DNA of 64,000 bases from UBA1876 sp964515395 (GTDB lineage Bacteria; Synergistota; Synergistia; Synergistales; Thermovirgaceae): positions 1-64,000 of the forward strand of contig CAZERC010000003.1 of assembly GCA_964515395.1 (NCBI GenBank), read 5' to 3'. This document shows, in pieces, positions 59,900 through 64,000 of the stretch (its first letter is position 1; each line of letters starts with the position of its first letter). The position numbers were made by a program, and so were the translations under genes. The notes below the pieces were generated by a model. It was not told the DNA's origin and did no database searches. It saw only the letters and a program-made list of their open reading frames with translations.

Positions 59900-61806
59900 A
59901 TATATCCTCCCAAGGCGTCGACCTCCTGTTTCCAGGCGGGATCTTGCAACGCTTCGATTGCAGCGGCGATTCCGGGGTGGTCGAGAAATTTCCCCGGGAT
60001 GAACAATTCGAAGGGTTCTTCGGTGATTGGAATGAAATCCAGTTCCATTGCGTCGGCTACCGCCTTGATAGCCAGCGCGGTATCGGCCACATTCGCCGCG
60101 ACACGGCCGGCGGCGTCAAGGTGGGTAATCGCAATCGACTCATACCCCCTGACATTCTGACATGAGATACGTGCATCGGCAAGAAGCGCATCGAGGAGTA
60201 CCCGGGTTCCTGCTCCTGACTGGCGATTGATGATTGTGACGTCCTCCCGCAGGAGATCCTCGACGTTTCTGAGACCTTTCGGGTTGCCCTTTGGAACCAG
60301 AAAACCCTGCAATCTGTTGTAGACGTGGATTCTTTCCCATTCTTCCGCTCCCGGGAGGGATTCGATGTAAGGTGTATTGTACCGTCCTGTTTCGGGATCG
60401 AGAAGATGACAAGCGGCCATGTGACCTTCTCCCCTGGCCAGGGCCATGACGCCGCCAAGGCTTCCAACGGATCTGATAATCATTTCAGCGCCCCGTGAAC
60501 TTACGTAGCTTGGCAGACGTTCAATACCCGGGTCGTTCGACCCCTGGTAGAGGGCACGCTTTTTCCATTCAACGGGTTTTACGATCCATACGTGAATTCC
60601 GCTGCCTTTCGGATATTCGAGATCAGTTTCCGTCAGGAGCGAAAAACCGTCCGCCTCGGCCATGGACCACATGGTGCTTGATCCGGCAGGCATGATCCAG
60701 CTGTATCTCTGTCCCTCGATGTCGGCGCAACGAAGCCGGAGCCATTCAGAAATTCCCTGGGGGGAAGAATGATGGACAAGGAGTCTTGTTGGTACTTCTT
60801 CGCGGGCTCCCAGGGCTTCGTGTATTGCATGCCTGATTGCGGGTCCTTCGCCTCCAAGGAGTTTAAGGAGAGGGAACACGACGGACCAGGCTGTTACGAG
60901 AGTTGACATCGGAAAGCCAGGCAGGGCGACAAGGGGTTTTCCCAAAGCTTCCCCGAGCATGACGGGTCTCCCCGGCTTCATACGTACCCATCTGAAATGT
61001 AGCGTCCCAAGGCTGGATATGATGTTTGCGCTGTGATCGCGCTCACCTTTTGCCGTTCCTGCCCCCAAAAGTATGAGATCATAGTCGGAGATGGCTTTTC
61101 GGACCGCCTGTTCAATGGCTTGCGGATCATCGGGAATCACGGGATGGATGTCGAGACGATACCCCCAGAGGTCGAAGAGCCCCGAGAGAAGAAGTGAATT
61201 TGTTTCCGGGACTGTTCCCGGTTCAAGCTCGTTTGGCAGATTCGGGTCATCCAGTGGACGTATTTCATCGCCTGTGGGGATGAAAAGTGTCCGTGGAAGC
61301 GGAAAAACAGGGACATTCTTCCATCCTGCCGCCGCCAGAAGCGCCTTGTGGCAGGGCGAAATTCTTTCGCCTTTTCGGACGATGATTTGTCCTTTTGAGA
61401 CATCCTCCCCCACAGGTCGGAGGTTGGCTCCCTTGCTGACGGCCCGAAAGACCTGCATGGACCCGTCTTCGGAAAGAGATGCATCTTCGACCATGACGAC
61501 AGCGTCAAAGGGTTCCGGAACCCATCCACCCGTATTGACCCACTTGATGTCCTCAGGTGTCATTTCAGCTGGTTGCGCCGGTGACGCGTAGGCAGTCTGT
61601 TCCGCCATAACGGCATAACCGTCCACAGCTGATGCCTGGTAATGTGGCACGTTACGCATGGAAGCCACATCCCGAAAAAGTCGCCGACCCAGACAATGTG
61701 ATTCATGGATGTTGACGGACTCTTCCCTTTCGAGTGGGTCGAACAGATTGTCAAGGAAGGAACGGATCTCTTCCAGTCCGATGTGTTCACTTGGGGCATT
61801 TACCAT
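59887..61806 (-). CDS. MoeA-like molybdopterin molybdotransferase fused to a periplasmic-binding-protein-like domain
   Basis: Residues 1 to about 410 are MoeA-like: QASAVDGYAVMAE, VNTGGWVPEPFDAVVMVED, LFIPTGDEI and VALPGFPMSTLVTAWSVVFPLL. Residues from about 430 form a LysR/ModA-type binding domain (IIRSVGSLGGVMALARGEGHMAACHLLDPETG read in parts, then INRQSGAGTRVLLDALL). Such fusions occur in anaerobes and are thought to sense or deliver molybdate or tungstate. It has 639 residues. The start follows GGAGGT by eight bases and lies 7 bases inside moeA. Confidence 0.88.
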   Translation of the reverse strand: MVNAPSEHIGLEEIRSFLDNLFDPLEREESVNIHESHCLGRRLFRDVASMRNVPHYQASAVDGYAVMAEQTAYASPAQPAEMTPEDIKWVNTGGWVPEPFDAVVMVEDASLSEDGSMQVFRAVSKGANLRPVGEDVSKGQIIVRKGERISPCHKALLAAAGWKNVPVFPLPRTLFIPTGDEIRPLDDPNLPNELEPGTVPETNSLLLSGLFDLWGYRLDIHPVIPDDPQAIEQAVRKAISDYDLILLGAGTAKGERDHSANIISSLGTLHFRWVRMKPGRPVMLGEALGKPLVALPGFPMSTLVTAWSVVFPLLKLLGGEGPAIRHAIHEALGAREEVPTRLLVHHSSPQGISEWLRLRCADIEGQRYSWIMPAGSSTMWSMAEADGFSLLTETDLEYPKGSGIHVWIVKPVEWKKRALYQGSNDPGIERLPSYVSSRGAEMIIRSVGSLGGVMALARGEGHMAACHLLDPETGRYNTPYIESLPGAEEWERIHVYNRLQGFLVPKGNPKGLRNVEDLLREDVTIINRQSGAGTRVLLDALLADARISCQNVRGYESIAITHLDAAGRVAANVADTALAIKAVADAMELDFIPITEEPFELFIPGKFLDHPGIAAAIEALQDPAWKQEVDALGGYIWTN

Positions 61807-63041
61807 AGCCAGACCTCCGCCTTGTCACCTTTCCGAATCGTTTCCCTTTCCACAGGAATGCGCACGAGTCCGGTTGCGCGGGCCATGGTTCCCACGTAAC
61901 CGGACTTGCCTATCAGCGGGAGGATGCGGTTGGTTTCGATTCGTGCCGGGAAAAATTCCTCCACGCCGCTTTTGCCGAAAATATCTTTGGCCACCTCGAG
62001 TTCCGCCTTCTGGAAAATTTCATCCTCTCCCGATTCGCTCCCGGTAATCAATGCCACTAAAAGAGGCAGCACAAAAGTCCACATGACAATAGCGCAGGAA
62101 AGCGGGTGACCGGGAAGCCCGATGGCCAGTTTCCGCCGTCGGGAGTTGCCACCTACAAGAGTGGGTTTGCCGGGGGAGATGTTGAGTCCTCTCGTGACCA
62201 GACCGGGGTTCTCGAGAGATTCAAGGGTTTCGCTCGTGAAATCCCTGGCACTGACGGAAGAGCCGCCGCTCAAAAAGATGATGTCATTGTTTTCGAGTGC
62301 AGCAGAAACACGGGATTCCAGGTGTTCAGGGTCATCGGGAACGATCCCCCAATAGCTCCAGGTGATCCCCTGGCTCTCCAGAACGGCGGCAATCATGCCG
62401 GAGTTCGTGTCCCTGATCTTCCCTTTTTGCAGTGGCCTTGTTCCCGCAGGAACCAGTTCGTCTCCGGTGCCGAGGATTGCGGCTTTGATCCTGAGCACGG
62501 GCACGCTTGAGAAACCGAATGAGGAAAGATAGTTGATGCCACGGAAATCAATAAGTTGCCCCTTGCCGAGGAGTCGATCCCCGATCTTCACTTCTTCGGC
62601 CCTGCGCATGATGTTTTCTCCGCTTTGCAGTGACCTGCGGACTTCAAGGGTTTCAGCCAGAAGAGAGCTATCCTCGATCATGAGTACCGAGTCGGCACCT
62701 TCGGGCAGGCAGCCTCCTGTAGAGATTGCCGCAGCCTCGCCGGGAGACAGGGTGAAGTCAGGCTTTTCCCCCATGGGGACGGTCCCCTTGACCTTCAAAA
62801 AGGTCGGACTGCCGGAAGATGCACCGACGGTGTCTCGTGCGGAAAGGGCAAACCCGTCTCGCAGGCTTCTGTCAAAGGGAGGATGTTCCTCGGCGGAAAC
62901 GATGTCCCTTCCGATACGCAAGCCGACGGCCTCCAAAAGTGGTATTTCTTCTGACTGCACAGGCCAGGGAAACTCCAGTTCCGACATGATGCGGTGAAGA
63001 GCCGTATCCCTGGACAACGTTTCTGTGACAAAGCGGTTCAT
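61800..63041 (-). CDS. moeA: Molybdopterin molybdenumtransferase MoeA
   Basis: It inserts molybdate (or tungstate) into adenylylated molybdopterin made by Mog. Motifs: DRSLRDGFALSARD, STGGCLPEGADSVLMIED, ILGTGDELVPAG, FLSGGSSVSARDFT and AIGLPGHPLSCAIVMWTF. It has 413 residues. ATG 63041 is seven bases after GGAG. With the next gene this gives two MoeA paralogues side by side, an arrangement that in some anaerobes separates Mo from W insertion. Confidence 0.93.
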   Translation of the reverse strand: MNRFVTETLSRDTALHRIMSELEFPWPVQSEEIPLLEAVGLRIGRDIVSAEEHPPFDRSLRDGFALSARDTVGASSGSPTFLKVKGTVPMGEKPDFTLSPGEAAAISTGGCLPEGADSVLMIEDSSLLAETLEVRRSLQSGENIMRRAEEVKIGDRLLGKGQLIDFRGINYLSSFGFSSVPVLRIKAAILGTGDELVPAGTRPLQKGKIRDTNSGMIAAVLESQGITWSYWGIVPDDPEHLESRVSAALENNDIIFLSGGSSVSARDFTSETLESLENPGLVTRGLNISPGKPTLVGGNSRRRKLAIGLPGHPLSCAIVMWTFVLPLLVALITGSESGEDEIFQKAELEVAKDIFGKSGVEEFFPARIETNRILPLIGKSGYVGTMARATGLVRIPVERETIRKGDKAEVWLW

Positions 63042-63104
63042 CACTTGTCTCCGGCTTGCCGCTGCCGCCGATATTTCAAAATGACAAAGGTTATCGGCAT
63101 TTCA

Positions 63105-63776
63105 TTAATCCTGGTACGTGACCAGAGTCGGGTAACCTTCAGAGGAGAGGGTTTTTTCAAGTTGTTCCGCCGCCCTCCGGTTGTCGCCGGCCTTTACCCT
63201 GACCCGGTAGTACTGCTTTCCACCGACCTCAGCAGGAATGACAAAAGATTCGTGACCTTTCTGCCGTAATTCGGACGCAAGGTTTTCCGCGGATTCACGG
63301 ACTGTAAAGGCGCCTACCTGAACTCCCCAGAATCCCGATGGGGCGGTCGAGGTTGCAGATGCCGGCTGTTGCGTTTTTTCTGCTTCCATTGAACCGGCTT
63401 CTTCCGCTTGTTTGCTTTCCTGCTTCTTCGCGGTCGCAGCCGCTTCTTCCTCTTCCGTCGATGGTGTCTGGCCCGTTCCTGCATAGTCTTCCTCTTCATC
63501 GGTGATTTCGACGGGTACTGCCACTACGGGTTTCGACTGGCTATCTTCTGTCTGGTAACCTTCTGAAGGCGCGTTTTCCTCCTGATATGACTCCTGTATT
63601 GTCACAGATTCTTCAGCCTCGTAGTCTCCCATTGAAAACTCTTCGGGCGACTGGAAAAAAAGAAGACGCACACCGAGAATGAGAAGCCCGAGTGCAAGTA
63701 ACCCGACAAGAGGCAGCATGATGTGGCCGAATGAAAAGATTGACCGGCGTTCCTTGAATTTTCGTCCTCTTCGCAT
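63105..63776 (-). CDS. Membrane-anchored SPOR-domain protein
   Basis: A basic N-terminus (MRRGRKFKERR) leads into one membrane helix (about 20-40). A long acidic, low-complexity linker rich in Glu, Ala, Gln and Thr follows (about 45-145). The C-terminal SPOR domain has WGVQVGAFTVRESAENLASELRQKG and YYRVRVKAGDNRRAAEQLEKTL. SPOR domains bind denuded glycan at division septa. It has 223 residues. ATG 63776 is seven bases after AAGGGG; GTG 63782 touches that site. Confidence 0.88.
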   Translation of the reverse strand: MRRGRKFKERRSIFSFGHIMLPLVGLLALGLLILGVRLLFFQSPEEFSMGDYEAEESVTIQESYQEENAPSEGYQTEDSQSKPVVAVPVEITDEEEDYAGTGQTPSTEEEEAAATAKKQESKQAEEAGSMEAEKTQQPASATSTAPSGFWGVQVGAFTVRESAENLASELRQKGHESFVIPAEVGGKQYYRVRVKAGDNRRAAEQLEKTLSSEGYPTLVTYQD

Positions 63777-63778
63777 GT

Positions 63779-64000
63779 TCACACCCCTTTACCTCGATCC
63801 TGAAAATCCTCCTGTAACCCAAGCAATTCCAGGTGCCTTGCGGTACGGATCGTCACGTCTTTTCCCGTTCTTTCCAGCACCGAATCAAGTTCGGTGTCGG
63901 CGCTGCTCCAGGCAAGACGGTGTTCCCTGGCTGCTTCACGGTAGCTTGGAAGACGGAGATCAATCCCTCGGCTTCCTGATTTCGCAAGATATCGTCTCAG
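63779..64000 (-). CDS. C-terminal part of an unrecognised gene cut by the window edge
   Basis: An open minus-strand frame of 73 residues begins LRRYLAKSGSRGIDLRLPS and ends EDFQDRGKGV, before TGA at 63781-63779. It is helical and charged and has no motif I recognise. The stop overlaps the SPOR gene start region, so it is probably the upstream gene of that operon. Confidence 0.6.
   Translation of the reverse strand: MRRYLAKSGSRGIDLRLPSYREAAREHRLAWSSADTELDSVLERTGKDVTIRTARHLELLGLQEDFQDRGKGV

Overview
The window is a compact, gene-dense stretch of bacterial chromosome (base composition looks mid-50s % GC). No IS element, phage gene, CRISPR array, rRNA or tRNA is visible. The gene content fits an anaerobic, amino-acid-degrading bacterium: MeaB beside what looks like a methylmalonyl-CoA mutase end, arginine deiminase with ornithine carbamoyltransferase, histidine ammonia-lyase, and AmmeMemoRadiSam proteins. 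Mixed with these are Firmicutes-like clusters (rapZ-yvcK-whiA, Prp between L21 and L27, WhiA, an LCP protein) and archaeal-flavoured genes (pyruvoyl arginine decarboxylase, a COG1031 radical SAM protein). This mix is what I would expect of Synergistota. That placement is an inference from gene content, not from a marker comparison.

Layout. 1-13147 (+): one long, tightly packed run: meaB, an rpiB-upp fusion, wecA/tagO, wecB, murA, hisC, a P-loop/Asp23 fusion, a family-4 uracil-DNA glycosylase, uppS, cdsA, dxr, rseP, ispG. It covers cell-envelope precursors and the MEP isoprenoid route. 13144-15889 (+): a self-contained polyamine operon (pdaD, speE, speB, speD) with a near-ideal promoter and a strong terminator. 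15928-18472 (+): arcA, argF/arcB and a small zinc-ribbon protein, then a terminator. 18471-20713 (-): nikR and a COG1031 radical SAM protein. 20788-27288 (+): nadE, yebC, ruvC-ruvA-ruvB, a DUF2905 protein, a SpoIID/LytB-domain protein, queA.

27293-31998: a minus-strand HTH regulator divergent from a LigB-AMMECR1 fusion, an AmmeMemoRadiSam radical SAM enzyme and hutH. 32165-37694 (+): mltG, tldD, ftsK, thiN, ending head-on against rpmB (-) with a shared hairpin. 37993-44426 (+): xseB, ispA, dxs, a TlyA-type methyltransferase, nadK, recN. 44440-49326 (+): rplU with a structured leader, prp, rpmA with a cleavable N-terminal extension, obg, nadD, an LCP protein, rsfS, terminator. 49509-64000 (-): a minus-strand block read right to left: a partial unknown gene, a SPOR protein, moeA, a moeA-PBP fusion, moaA, moaC, a mog fusion, rapZ, yvcK, whiA, a glycogen debranching enzyme, gap, pgk, tpiA.

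How the parts fit: the MEP pathway is split between dxr/ispG and dxs, feeding ispA and uppS and so the lipid carrier used by wecA/tagO and peptidoglycan synthesis. Arginine is used two ways: to agmatine, putrescine and spermidine, and by deimination to citrulline, then ornithine and carbamoyl phosphate. The molybdenum-cofactor block implies Mo or W enzymes elsewhere. The least understood items are the P-loop/Asp23 fusion, the LigB-AMMECR1/radical SAM pair with its divergent regulator, the COG1031 radical SAM protein with an unusual cysteine spacing, the rpiB-upp fusion and the extra N-terminal domain on Mog.
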